Assembly: GCA_022414725.1 (NCBI GenBank)
Contig: JAJSRW010001641.1
Span: 62,001 to 126,000 of the forward strand
Direction: 5' to 3'
Length of the DNA: 64,000 nt
Source: Microglena sp. YARC
Taxonomy: Eukaryota > Chlorophyta > Chlorophyceae > Chlamydomonadales > Chlamydomonadaceae
Part shown: one piece after another, positions 38,703-47,962 of the stretch
Layout of the letters: every line of letters begins with the position of its first letter
Numbering within the stretch: the first letter of the stretch is position 1
Made by a program: the position numbers and the translations under genes
Notes under the pieces: model-generated
Told to the model about the DNA's origin: nothing
What the model saw: the letters and a program-made list of their open reading frames with translations, nothing else
The model's database searches: none

Positions 38703-40517
38703 ATGTCTGAGTCTGAGAATGTAGTGATAACATACGTTAACTTACTAATAAAATTAACTTCCGGATTAATTCAGAGTGACGAATCTAAAGCATCATCTAT
38801 ACAGTCTGATGCTGCTTCTACATCTTATAAATTGTTAGAAGATATTTATAAGCAAATACCAAAAAAAACACAATTAGGCGTAAATGCTGGAAACCAAACA
38901 GAAGGAAACCAAACAAATCAAGCAGAAGGAAACCAAACAAATCAAGCAGAAGGAACCCAAACAGAAGTAAATAAAGAAGATACTATCGATGAAGAAGGAA
39001 TAAACAAGGAAGTAAAAAAATCTGATAGTTGTAACGTTATATACAAGAAGACAAATTTATTTAATCGCAAACCCGATATGAAGTTCTTGCAAAAATTAGA
39101 GAAGAATATCACGCGTTTCAATAAATCATTCAAAAATCTAATAAAGACAAGAACGACTGATATTGAATCTATTGCGGAAAATGCCGTAAAGAAAATAGGA
39201 ACAATACAACCAACACCAAAAGAAGGGGAAGAAAAGGAAGAGATAAACTATAAAAAAATCATAAAATCTACTTTATCGAGCATAACAAAGAATGTTAACA
39301 TCGTACAAAACAATGTATACTTGAATTTTTTTGAAAAGTTTAGACACGATCTCAGTGAGTTATTTTATTGGCAAGAATTTATGATCAACCTTACACAAAA
39401 CGCTAGCAAAGCAAGTGGTATCAAAAACAAAATCGAAAAAATCATGAAAAAAGATAACTTGTCATTGATAGAAGGATTCAAACAAATTAATGGTTATGTC
39501 AAATCCCAACAAAAAAATTACAATGAAGTAACATTAAAAAATAAGGAAGAAATAAATAATGTAAGAGAAAATTTTAAATTGGAAAAAACAGAACTGAAAA
39601 CAAAGATTAATATGCTCGAAATGCGTGAAAACCAAAACCGTACTACCAGTAACCAAAAAGGAGGAGCAGGAGCAGTGACACCTAATTTACAAGAAAATAA
39701 TTATGATGACATATACGAGGACATGTCAAACCGGTTCCGACAGTTGGAAGATTTGGTAAAATTAGACGACGCAACCGATGCATCATCGTCCATGACCGAA
39801 CAGGAAAGTAAAATAATGCAAGAACAGATTAAAAAAATTATGGACCTCATTAAATTATCAGCGGACATTACTGATGAATATCAGAATTCTGTTCTCATAG
39901 CGTTTGATAATTTACGCAAGGCTATTAGAGAAAATCAAGATTTGGTAAATTATCTAGAGGATGTCGACATTCACGAAAAGTCTTGTCAGAAAAAGATAGA
40001 CAAGATATTAGAATATTATAATAACAATTATAGTAAAATGGATGTTGTGATAAACAAACATTTCGCATTCTTGTATGTGTTCAAGATCATCCGAATAGGA
40101 TTGTTTTTCTTAGCATTGTTCTTGTCATCCAGAATTTTTGAAGAAATGTACATAAAAAATGTTTTCACTCAAAATAAAGATCCACCGTCCTTACTAACAT
40201 TTGTCATCATCTTTATAGCATTTGATTTTGTGTTTTGTTTATTCATATTCATAGTTGTTCTCTTGATAAAGTATATTTTCTACAGCCCCAACGGGACATT
40301 TGTGATAGATAATATGTTTGTCCTTAAAATGGTAATAGACTACGTTTTAAGTACCATATTGTTGTTAGTATTCAGCACTATTATATGCAGTATTATACAG
40401 AAAAAGAAATACTTCAGGTACAAGTTAGAAGGACCACGCGCCATTCGCGCATGTCAAGAACTTTTATTTGGTGTAGCTTCCATCATATTCCTTATACCAT
40501 TCTTCCTAATTGCTTAA
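38703..40517 (+). CDS. coiled-coil protein with C-terminal membrane helices
   Basis: A 604-residue protein. The N-terminal part has a short Asn/Gln/Thr/Glu repeat (GNQTNQAE units, residues 63-85), followed by long coiled coils. The C-terminal 130 residues hold four or five hydrophobic helices, the first two separated by a loop containing DPPSLL. A similar layout, with a DPPML loop between two helices, is found in the protein at 46645-47286, so these may belong to one family of membrane components. No enzyme motif is seen. It ends convergently with the glycosyltransferase at 40506, overlapping it by 12 bases. Confidence 0.72.
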   Translation: MSESENVVITYVNLLIKLTSGLIQSDESKASSIQSDAASTSYKLLEDIYKQIPKKTQLGVNAGNQTEGNQTNQAEGNQTNQAEGTQTEVNKEDTIDEEGINKEVKKSDSCNVIYKKTNLFNRKPDMKFLQKLEKNITRFNKSFKNLIKTRTTDIESIAENAVKKIGTIQPTPKEGEEKEEINYKKIIKSTLSSITKNVNIVQNNVYLNFFEKFRHDLSELFYWQEFMINLTQNASKASGIKNKIEKIMKKDNLSLIEGFKQINGYVKSQQKNYNEVTLKNKEEINNVRENFKLEKTELKTKINMLEMRENQNRTTSNQKGGAGAVTPNLQENNYDDIYEDMSNRFRQLEDLVKLDDATDASSSMTEQESKIMQEQIKKIMDLIKLSADITDEYQNSVLIAFDNLRKAIRENQDLVNYLEDVDIHEKSCQKKIDKILEYYNNNYSKMDVVINKHFAFLYVFKIIRIGLFFLALFLSSRIFEEMYIKNVFTQNKDPPSLLTFVIIFIAFDFVFCLFIFIVVLLIKYIFYSPNGTFVIDNMFVLKMVIDYVLSTILLLVFSTIICSIIQKKKYFRYKLEGPRAIRACQELLFGVASIIFLIPFFLIA

Positions 40518-42053
40518 GAAGAGAGCATCTAATTCATCTTTGGACATGTAAGGCCAAGGTTTGTGTACCCCACAACATCCCTTTGTGAGGACTTGTTCAG
40601 ACGAGAAGTGTAAAGCTATATTAATAGGGCATAATTTGTATCCTAGTGTCACAACATTCTTGGAAAAAAATACATCCTCTGGGGTCTGTGTGAACAATTT
40701 GTAAAAATCTTCATTCTCGTTGAATGTGTTTGAAATTTGTTTCATGACACTCACGGTTCTGATAGAGAGTCCGCCGTTTCCCACACCTATATTGTTATGC
40801 GATTTGTCTAATGCATGCATCCAAGGAGCTCCGACATAGTCATATTCCATGAACCTTTCTGCACCTGCGCGAATTAGAAACCCATCACCTTGGACAATTA
40901 GTATTTTTTCAATATTCATGTTTGTCAATATATCCCATATTTTTGGCCTTTTCAACAAATTATTGTAATCGTCAACGACGAACCTTTTTATACTCAGTTC
41001 GTCTAAGGTTATAAATTTGACAATAATTGGACTTAAGTGTTTATTATAATAATCAACATGTTCCGTGTTGCAGAAAAAGATAAAACCTCTCCATTTTGTT
41101 TTGTCTAGAAATTTTGCGGACAAAAGACAAGACATGATTGTCAGTGGATTTTTTCGACTTTCAATAACTATTATTGCATTTTTAATATTTTCAGCCGGTG
41201 TGAATGATTGGACATGTCCTAAGTCATTCCATAAATGGATAACATGGTTCCAAAATACATTTGTATTGGTGTTGTTCGCAGTTTTCAACACATGTGTTAA
41301 TAACTCATCGTGTAATTCAATATGATTTGTGATGCGATTGACAGTATATGTATTGTTGATTTTTATGCTATCGTCGTGTAATTCGATTAAGTTCGCGTAG
41401 CATTTTAACGGATGTAATACATGTTTATTGTTATGAATCATATAGTCATTAGAGATTGTATCCATATTGAAGACATGTAGCTTGGTATTGACGTAGTTGT
41501 CAATAACATCCAATATGGTAGAACTGTATGTTGTATGTTTTGTCAAACTTACAACGCATGACGACTTAACACACTTATACATGTTGTACCAATTGAACAA
41601 TGACTCGTGTAATTTATCATTCACATCATTCCAATAAAGCTTGGTATTAAATGTTTTTAAAAACATACCTATTATACTGGTTTGGTCACTATTATCACTA
41701 TTAGACGAGAAATGTCTCATATTTGATAATATTTCTTGCTTGACAGATTGGGGGGTTTTCAAAAGTGTCAACGCATTCGAATAAGCAAGTGATATTGAAT
41801 CAGTTTTTAAAAAAACCCAATGCTTGTGTATAAAAGCACATAAATTACCAGCACTAACATACATTCTAACAATTTTATAACTAGGCGGGCATCCAAAAAT
41901 ATTTCGAAATGCATTGACGAACACAAATATAGTTTGGATTTCTACATTTTTGCAAATAGTATCCACATCAACATAACCATTGTTTACGAATTCTTTTGCG
42001 GAATTAGGATTATCTAGATATAATACACATTGCAAAATGCTATAAACATCCAT
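40506..42053 (-). CDS. glycosyltransferase-like protein (DUF5672 type)
   Basis: A 515-residue protein. The last 230 residues match the DUF5672 glycosyltransferase-like family: a strand ending in L-I-V-Q-G-D-G-F (the usual place of the acidic donor-binding motif), then Y-D-Y-V-G-A-P-W, then V-G-N-G-G-L-S-I-R and finally P-E-D-V-F-F. The N-terminal 280 residues are unique, helical and without a known domain. It probably adds sugars to a virion glycan or glycoprotein; donor and acceptor are not known. With the genes at 11706 and 50167 it makes a third sugar-transfer gene in the window. Confidence 0.75.
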   Translation of the reverse strand: MDVYSILQCVLYLDNPNSAKEFVNNGYVDVDTICKNVEIQTIFVFVNAFRNIFGCPPSYKIVRMYVSAGNLCAFIHKHWVFLKTDSISLAYSNALTLLKTPQSVKQEILSNMRHFSSNSDNSDQTSIIGMFLKTFNTKLYWNDVNDKLHESLFNWYNMYKCVKSSCVVSLTKHTTYSSTILDVIDNYVNTKLHVFNMDTISNDYMIHNNKHVLHPLKCYANLIELHDDSIKINNTYTVNRITNHIELHDELLTHVLKTANNTNTNVFWNHVIHLWNDLGHVQSFTPAENIKNAIIVIESRKNPLTIMSCLLSAKFLDKTKWRGFIFFCNTEHVDYYNKHLSPIIVKFITLDELSIKRFVVDDYNNLLKRPKIWDILTNMNIEKILIVQGDGFLIRAGAERFMEYDYVGAPWMHALDKSHNNIGVGNGGLSIRTVSVMKQISNTFNENEDFYKLFTQTPEDVFFSKNVVTLGYKLCPINIALHFSSEQVLTKGCCGVHKPWPYMSKDELDALFLSN

Positions 42054-42112
42054 TAGATAGTACTACCCAAGTTTTTTTTAAATGACAACGCGAATACCTA
42101 TTCATTTTTTTT

Positions 42113-43181
42113 ATGAATCTTAGATTCAATATGGGTGACGTTAACTTTGTAGTATTGATGATATTCGTTATTATTTTGATGGTTATCATTTACCTGATAG
42201 TATTCATATTGCGGCCATCGAATGTTAGAAATTGCATAGAAAGTGAGGAAGTTTTAAAATTAAATGGGATAAACACGCCTACGGTCCCGAAAGTCGAATT
42301 TAGATTGTCGAAACCAGAAACATCTGCAAACACATGGATAGCATTATGTATAGTCAGTACATGTATAATATTCATAATATCATTTTGTTTCATCGACAAA
42401 GGTGTTCGTGATTCACTTACTTCACTTGTAAAGTTTATTTATAATATTTTAGTTATAGTTATAAGGAATATTATCGAATATATTATATATTTGGCAGGAT
42501 CAGTGTCCTACCTTCCACCAGGATTAAAATCACTATATTTTTTACGTGTTCTTGTTCGGATCGTTAGTTGTATTTATAATGTATGGTGTATATTTCATCA
42601 AAGATGTCGCTAGCGGAAAGCTGTCCCCGTTAGTAGGAGATAGTAAGATTATCCAAGGTTGGGCTGTAGCTGCAATATTGACATCTGTACTAATGCTTAC
42701 TCTGACATTTGTTATCATGATGGGTTACGTTGAGAAGAATTCGAATTCTCAAAAACTGATTATTAAGGCTAATATAATATTGTTGTGTTTCTTGATAACA
42801 TGTGTTATTATAGTCTTAGAAGGCAAGCGTGTCGAAGTATATTTTGAAAATGATAATACTTATTATGACAAATTCTATAGTGATGGAAAAAAAGATCCTA
42901 GTTTTATAGTACATGCATGCTTGACACTATTCGGAGTCTTGGTATTATTTGTGACATTGTATTCTTTTGTCGTACAAAAACACCTTATAGACGATTGTAA
43001 TAAATTATACGATAGAACATCATGGACAATGTACATTAACGGAAGTATAGATGATGTACTTTTAGACACCGAAAAAATAACAAACAACTGTATTATCAAA
43101 TATAATCAACAAGAAATACAACACCAAAAACAAGCAGCAAAAGAGAAACAGAAAAAAGAAAAAAAGAAACAGAAAAAATAA
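42113..43181 (+). CDS. polytopic membrane protein, possibly frame-broken
   Basis: Two overlapping frames, 42113-42613 and 42546-43181, both encode hydrophobic helices. The first has an N-terminal anchor after MGD at 42131, and a pair of helices near its end. The second has about four helices and ends in a Lys/Glu/Gln-rich tail (K-K-E-K-K-K-Q-K-K). The overlap includes a T6 run (42538-42543); one surplus T would separate what was a single protein of about 350 residues. A plausible earlier start lies at 42082, behind a T8-AAATG context, but another T8 run separates it from the frame. Function unknown; it sits in the membrane-protein cluster. Confidence 0.6.
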
Positions 43182-43349
43182 CAAATCAAAACTGAATTTT
43201 TTATATTTTATTGTAATAATAATGAATGTTTCTTTCGCTGCCAAATTATGTGCTTTCTTATTAAATGATCCCAACTTGGTAGACGTCGAATGGAATATGG
43301 GTAATGGTTTCACACAAGATTAATAACGAGTACTCTACCTTTTCTTCAT

Positions 43350-43790
43350 ATGAATATCACGCGAAAAGAATTTAGTGATTTTTTTGGTAATACTGTAAAA
43401 ACGCCTTTGAAGACCAATTTAATGAGAAGATGTAATAAAAAAAAACTGAATACCAGTTTAAAAGGTCTAGGTTTCACATGTGAAGCACAAAGCAAATTAG
43501 CTGTAAGTGTTATGGTTCAGCGTATGATTGACACAATCGAAACGGGGTATAAAGAAAGGGATAGTGGTCAAGAAATGACTAAGCAAGTTGCAGTGCGTAT
43601 GATATATCAACAGAGTAAAGGGTTAATTCCAGGAAGTAGTATCGAATGGTGTGCAAATTTATTTGGAACTCTAACGGAAAGACTTGCCATTGTGGATAAA
43701 CAAGTTGAAGCTAACAGCGGGCTTGCTGTCTCTAAAAACACTGCTGCTACATCTACATTTGGAGGTGGTCGAAAACTAAGGAGTAGGTGA
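43350..43790 (+). CDS. small basic protein of unknown function
   Basis: A 146-residue protein with a strongly basic N-terminus (K-T-N-L-M-R-R-C-N-K-K-K), a helical middle, and a Gly/Arg-rich end (G-G-G-R-K-L-R-S-R). The charge suggests nucleic acid binding; a histone-like fold was considered but I cannot support it. No family recognised. It lies in the run of small plus-strand genes between the membrane cluster and the A18-like helicase. A 33-codon frame just upstream (43222-43323) is too short to judge. Confidence 0.6.
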   Translation: MNITRKEFSDFFGNTVKTPLKTNLMRRCNKKKLNTSLKGLGFTCEAQSKLAVSVMVQRMIDTIETGYKERDSGQEMTKQVAVRMIYQQSKGLIPGSSIEWCANLFGTLTERLAIVDKQVEANSGLAVSKNTAATSTFGGGRKLRSR

Positions 43791-43873
43791 TGTTAAAGGA
43801 TATTTCTTTAAGTTCAAAAAAAATGAAATACGAATAAATACCAATCAATTACCAATCCAATACAATTATACTA

Positions 43874-44251
43874 ATGAACCAACAGCTAAAGCTCTGCGTC
43901 ATGTACAAGAATTACGTTACCATTCGAATGCAGACTCTCAAAAACCTGTGCGACAAACAAGACTACCATCGCACCATGGAAGTTGCGCAAATCACTATTA
44001 CAGAGCTTCGCAGCCTCTCTTGCATAGATTTCGACGAGAAGAAATGTGTATTCCTCTTGAAAATGCTGATTTTCAACGTCATGCGCTGCTTCTGGTCTGA
44101 TGCCATTGAAGTCATTTGCAAAATCATGACTGAAATGAAGATGACCGATCTCATTATGACAAGAAGGCTGACCAAATTCAGTTCTCCAGTTGGGGACCTC
44201 GACAAGTTGCCAATGGACACCCGCGAGTACATCGCTTCACTGATTCGGTAG
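43874..44251 (+). CDS. small Met/Cys-containing helical protein, unusual composition
   Basis: A 125-residue, wholly helical-looking protein rich in Met and Cys with no recognised family. Its codons are visibly richer in C and G than the surrounding genes. Directly after the stop come an A-rich tract (14 consecutive A at about 44276-44289) and a perfect hairpin at 44291-44311. The composition and strong 3' signal suggest either very high expression or acquisition from elsewhere. Either reading is inference. Confidence 0.65.
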   Translation: MNQQLKLCVMYKNYVTIRMQTLKNLCDKQDYHRTMEVAQITITELRSLSCIDFDEKKCVFLLKMLIFNVMRCFWSDAIEVICKIMTEMKMTDLIMTRRLTKFSSPVGDLDKLPMDTREYIASLIR

Positions 44252-44290
44252 ACATTAGAAATCGACAAAAAAACAAAAAAAAAAAAAAAC

Positions 44291-44311
44291 AAAAGAAGAT
44301 AACCTTCTTTT
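44291..44311 (+). terminator. hairpin at the end of the 43874 gene
   Basis: AAAAGAAG at 44291-44298 pairs perfectly with CTTCTTTT at 44304-44311 around a five-base loop, preceded by a long A tract and followed by more T. Mimivirus-type viruses cleave and polyadenylate transcripts at 3' hairpins, so this is a plausible transcript end for the gene that stops at 44251. Confidence 0.6.
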
Positions 44312-44369
44312 TTTTGCGGATTGATTAAATATACTTAAGGTTTTTGTAGTGTAAATCAACACGTATCAA

Positions 44370-44873
44370 ATGGATTATCATAATGATCTGAGTGACATCT
44401 GGACATTTTACTTCCACGATCCATATGACAAGGATTGGAATTATTCAAGTTATATTAGAATATGTGACCTTTCAAACATTAATGTTTTCAAAAAGTTATC
44501 AAGTCATGTTTCAAACAACGTAGAACATGGTATGTTTTTCTTGTTTCGTGAAAGCGTGTTTCCATGTTGGGATGATCCCGGCAATATCGATGGAGGATCC
44601 ATATCATTCAAGGTCCCAAAATCGTGTGTTGTTGATTTTTGGGCTGTCATAGCTCAAAAAGTCCTTTTAGATGATGTATTGGTCGACAAAGATTCTTACG
44701 CGTCCGACATCGTCACCGGACTATCAGTCAGTCCAAAAAAGGGTTATTGTATAATAAAAGTATGGTTTAAAAATATAGAAATAGATAGTGTAGATTACTT
44801 GAACATTGACAACATGTATAAGGAAGGTGGAATATTCAAGGCTAACAAGGAAAAGATTTTAGATTCTCACTAG
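44370..44873 (+). CDS. protein of unknown function, 167 aa
   Basis: A complete frame with aromatic-rich N-terminus (D-I-W-T-F-Y-F-H-D-P-Y-D-K-D-W). It looks globular and beta-rich, without membrane segments, and I recognise no family. It ends convergently with the A18-like helicase (15-base overlap). The start follows an AT-rich promoter-like gap after the hairpin at 44291. Confidence 0.65.
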   Translation: MDYHNDLSDIWTFYFHDPYDKDWNYSSYIRICDLSNINVFKKLSSHVSNNVEHGMFFLFRESVFPCWDDPGNIDGGSISFKVPKSCVVDFWAVIAQKVLLDDVLVDKDSYASDIVTGLSVSPKKGYCIIKVWFKNIEIDSVDYLNIDNMYKEGGIFKANKEKILDSH

Positions 44874-46199
44874 ATATTTGCATTTTTTGTAATACGCTCG
44901 TCTTTTTTTTGCCTGACCTCGAAACACCCCAATGTCGTCTACAATGTCAATAATTAATGGAATGTTCTTGCGTTCCAATGGTTTATCGCGCAATATCCTG
45001 CCACATGATTGGATAATGTCTGACTTTGGAGAGGAAATGACCAGCGTGTCGAGGCCTTTAATATCGAGTCCCTCCTGGCTCATTTGGAAAGTACCTAGAA
45101 TGATGGTACAGCCTTCGCTTTTCTTTAGATCCTCTTGTTTCATGCCGCCAAAGTAGAATCCACAAGAATATTGTTGCAAACTTATAGAAGCTCGTATGAG
45201 TTCAAGATGAGCTCGTCTGTCAGACAAAACGAGAATTTTTCTGTTCGGTTCATCTTCTAGTGTATTCCTAATTGTTTCTGCTACAAACAATATCCTCTCT
45301 TTGCACTCGCAAACATTATTGACCATTCTCGAAATGTTTATTTTGCCATTACACAGTGTTTCGGACCTACTATACGATTCGAGGTCACATTGAAATGGAC
45401 ATATATTTACATGAACCATGTCAGACCTACTGTTAATCTTGTACACAGCGTTGCCAATGTGCCACTTAAACACCTTTGACAATCCATCCTTGCGGTCAAT
45501 TGTTGCTGACAACCCTAGCGAGTATCTAAAATTCACCTTGCCTAATGCTCTAGAAAATACCTGTGCTCCAGTCCGATGAATTTCATCAACAATCACGTAA
45601 CCAAATGTTTGAAACAAGATATCATCATAATCACGCATACTAAGACTTTGTAACAATGCTATTACAATATCCTTTCCATCAACATCCATCGTATTGCCTC
45701 GAATCAACCCTATCTTAGCAGTTGGGGCAAACATCGATATCCTCTCTTTCCATTGTTCCATCAAAAACTCTTTGTGGACGATGACTAGAGTTTTTTTTGA
45801 TAGTTTACAAATTGTATAAATAGCTATAGCTGTTTTCCCAAACGCACATGGTAGGTTCAATATCCCACCCATTTGAGTGGGATCGCTACATGCTTCCAAG
45901 AAGGCATTCACCGGTACAACTTGCTCTTCCCGGAGCTCCCCATTAAATGCAACATCGATATCGCATCCTTCGTGTAGCCTATTTTCCTTAGGCACGCCGA
46001 ACTTTTCGATTCCGTAAATCTTCGGAACATATATTCTTTTTTCGCTTTCTTTCCACAGCGGAAACCCCGTGGGCTTCACTACCGATACTTTGTATGGTGT
46101 TTCTGGTATCACCATAAGGTCTTCATAAATCATGGCCACTTGTTGCTCTGTCAGCTGGTTCTTGGGAATGCCGTACCCGGAGCGCGACAATGAGGTCAT
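44859..46199 (-). CDS. SF2 DNA helicase, poxvirus A18-like
   Basis: A 446-residue superfamily 2 helicase with the order typical of A18-like/XPB-like enzymes. Seen are the Q-like region ELREEQ (88-93), Walker A in LPCAFGKTA (116-124), a VIVDEIH box, S-A-T in LGLSATIDR, and motif VI Q-S-C-G-R-I-L-R near residue 405. In poxviruses A18 acts in late transcription, releasing transcripts, and may unwind DNA. Homologues are core genes in most NCLDVs. Length is normal. It is divergent from the small membrane gene at 46235 with a 35-base gap. Confidence 0.9.
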   Translation of the reverse strand: MTSLSRSGYGIPKNQLTEQQVAMIYEDLMVIPETPYKVSVVKPTGFPLWKESEKRIYVPKIYGIEKFGVPKENRLHEGCDIDVAFNGELREEQVVPVNAFLEACSDPTQMGGILNLPCAFGKTAIAIYTICKLSKKTLVIVHKEFLMEQWKERISMFAPTAKIGLIRGNTMDVDGKDIVIALLQSLSMRDYDDILFQTFGYVIVDEIHRTGAQVFSRALGKVNFRYSLGLSATIDRKDGLSKVFKWHIGNAVYKINSRSDMVHVNICPFQCDLESYSRSETLCNGKINISRMVNNVCECKERILFVAETIRNTLEDEPNRKILVLSDRRAHLELIRASISLQQYSCGFYFGGMKQEDLKKSEGCTIILGTFQMSQEGLDIKGLDTLVISSPKSDIIQSCGRILRDKPLERKNIPLIIDIVDDIGVFRGQAKKRRAYYKKCKYLVRI

Positions 46200-46234
46200 T
46201 TTTAGTTTGTTTAGTTTAACTATATCATTTTTAT

Positions 46235-46642
46235 ATGGATTTCCGAATATTGATCAAAATATTACTTGTAATATATATAATTTCATCGCCTATCATTGGA
46301 AGCATACCCATACAATATTATGTATCACACTCTTCATTCGTGTGTATTTATATTGTATGTTGTTTAATCATTGGATTAACGTACGATATAGTCATATGTT
46401 TATTACTTGTAGTGATTTTATTGATTTGGATGTATATCAAAACACCTATATATCATACGCATATTATTCCTACAAAGAATGTCCCGGTGGATCATATTGA
46501 TTCAGAGTCCAGCGTTATTCCTGGGTCTGGTGCAGATTCCGAGTCTAGTGCAGATTCCGAGTCTAGCGCTAATCTATTACATGATACATTTGAAGGTTAT
46601 GATAATAATAAAGATTCTTTTGCATGCTTTGAATCATTCTGA
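46235..46642 (+). CDS. small membrane protein with Ser/Asp repeat tail
   Basis: A 135-residue protein with three closely spaced hydrophobic helices in residues 5-70 and a polar tail containing D-S-E-S-S and A-D-S-E-S-S-A repeats. A longer overlapping frame in another phase (46132-46500) is less likely, because it ends inside this tail. No family recognised. It converges on the membrane protein at 46645, and likely belongs to the same set of virion membrane proteins. Confidence 0.65.
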   Translation: MDFRILIKILLVIYIISSPIIGSIPIQYYVSHSSFVCIYIVCCLIIGLTYDIVICLLLVVILLIWMYIKTPIYHTHIIPTKNVPVDHIDSESSVIPGSGADSESSADSESSANLLHDTFEGYDNNKDSFACFESF

Positions 46643-46644
46643 TC

Positions 46645-47286
46645 TCATGTATTACAGCTAGCCTTTTTGTCTACTCCATAGCTTGCAAAATAGAACTTGT
46701 CCCAATCCGTTTTTTTCCTACTTGCATTATTCCTTATGTACAAGAATACAGCTAGAATATATATAATTGACATAACCCCTATAATTATAAATGTTATGTT
46801 AAGTGGCAACATAGGTGGGTCTTGTTTTAATGATAACGCTAACAAAATACCATACATTCCAATGAAAAATATCCCATATGTCAGAACGACCCTAACAAAA
46901 ACATAATACTTGATGTCGTACAATTTCAACTGGTACTTTTGGCGGTATTTCATAATATGATTCCTAGCCTTTTCCGACATTTCACCGATCTGCTCCTCTT
47001 GTGATGTCATACTCGTGTTCATGTACATGTTCGTATTGAACAGTTCGTTTTGTAAAGATAGATTGTTCGTATTACTCAGATATGATCCTATTTCGGTATT
47101 TAAAGCCTCTTGAAATCTGTCCCCGGTAGCTTCTAAAAATGTTGTACTAGTGCTGTCTATTTGATCTATTTCATTTGATAATTGTAAAGCTTCGTTTTCG
47201 TCAGCTTTCAGTATTGCTGTCCGAATAGTGTTTGATGCGATCTGATTATCGTTTATGTAATAAGAAGGGGTTTCAAAGTTTGCCAT
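46645..47286 (-). CDS. coiled-coil membrane protein with DPP loop
   Basis: A 213-residue protein. The N-terminal 110 residues are polar and helical, then two membrane helices (about 130-150 and 160-185) enclose a loop with K-Q-D-P-P-M-L. The C-terminus is basic. The same order (coiled coil, helix, DPP-L loop, helix) occurs in the larger protein at 38703-40517, suggesting distant paralogy. Function unknown. It is divergent from RPB5. Confidence 0.7.
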   Translation of the reverse strand: MANFETPSYYINDNQIASNTIRTAILKADENEALQLSNEIDQIDSTSTTFLEATGDRFQEALNTEIGSYLSNTNNLSLQNELFNTNMYMNTSMTSQEEQIGEMSEKARNHIMKYRQKYQLKLYDIKYYVFVRVVLTYGIFFIGMYGILLALSLKQDPPMLPLNITFIIIGVMSIIYILAVFLYIRNNASRKKTDWDKFYFASYGVDKKASCNT

Positions 47287-47351
47287 TTGTATTTGTTACA
47301 GAAAAAAATGATATAAAACCATATGATATTGTAACTAGTACATAAAAAAGG

Positions 47352-47924
47352 ATGAACGAGACACAATTGTATCAATCGTTTACTGTGATAATGGAGATTT
47401 TAGATGCTAGGGGATACAACACTTCAGTTGCGCGAGAGTCTTGTACTCCGTTAGAATTGTCCAAAATATTCTTGAGCTCTGTTCCGTCATCCATATTGAT
47501 TGATAATGCCGTGCGTATCTTTTACTTCAACCATTCACAATACAAAAAACACTTGAAAGTTTTCAAGTTTGAAGAGGAAGAGGCACCCATCCACTTTGTA
47601 GTTTTGTTAGAAAAGATAAATCACACCATATTGAAAGGAAATAACGCTTACAAGAATTTCAAGATCAAGTGTCAAATATTCCACATAAGTGAGGTCATGG
47701 TCAACATTAGCAAACACCATCTTGTTCCTAAACACGATGTGCTGCCAAAGAAGGATGAACAAACTATTTTGACACAATACATGGCGACCAAAGTTCAGCT
47801 ACCGTGGATCTTGAAGACCGATCCGATGGCAAAGTTTCTAGGATTAGAATCTGGTCAAATCGTAAAAATTACCCATACCAGTCTAACAAACGGCGAATAT
47901 ATATCGTATAGAACATGTGTGTGA
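47352..47924 (+). CDS. RNA polymerase subunit RPB5
   Basis: A 190-residue homologue of the eukaryotic/archaeal RPB5 (archaeal H) subunit, which joins the jaw of RNA polymerase. The C-terminal assembly domain is clear: H-L-V-P-K-H-D-V-L near residue 122, then L-P-W-I-L-K-T-D-P near 150, F-L-G-L near 163 and G-Q-I-V-K-I, ending in Y-I-S-Y-R. The N-terminal jaw domain is present but diverged. It serves with RPB1 in the virus-encoded polymerase. Length is close to the cellular protein (about 210). Confidence 0.92.
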   Translation: MNETQLYQSFTVIMEILDARGYNTSVARESCTPLELSKIFLSSVPSSILIDNAVRIFYFNHSQYKKHLKVFKFEEEEAPIHFVVLLEKINHTILKGNNAYKNFKIKCQIFHISEVMVNISKHHLVPKHDVLPKKDEQTILTQYMATKVQLPWILKTDPMAKFLGLESGQIVKITHTSLTNGEYISYRTCV

Positions 47925-47962
47925 TTTTATTGTTTCAAAAATAATGTGCAAATACTGTAATA

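Noticed and set aside
43222..43323. 33-codon plus-strand frame
   Set aside because: Too short to support without homologues; could be a leader peptide or chance.
43350..43790. Histone-like protein
   Set aside because: Basic and helical, but helix lengths and loops do not clearly match a histone fold.
46132..46500. 122-residue frame overlapping the small membrane gene
   Set aside because: It starts inside the A18-like helicase and lacks the regular membrane-helix and acidic-tail layout of the 46235 frame.
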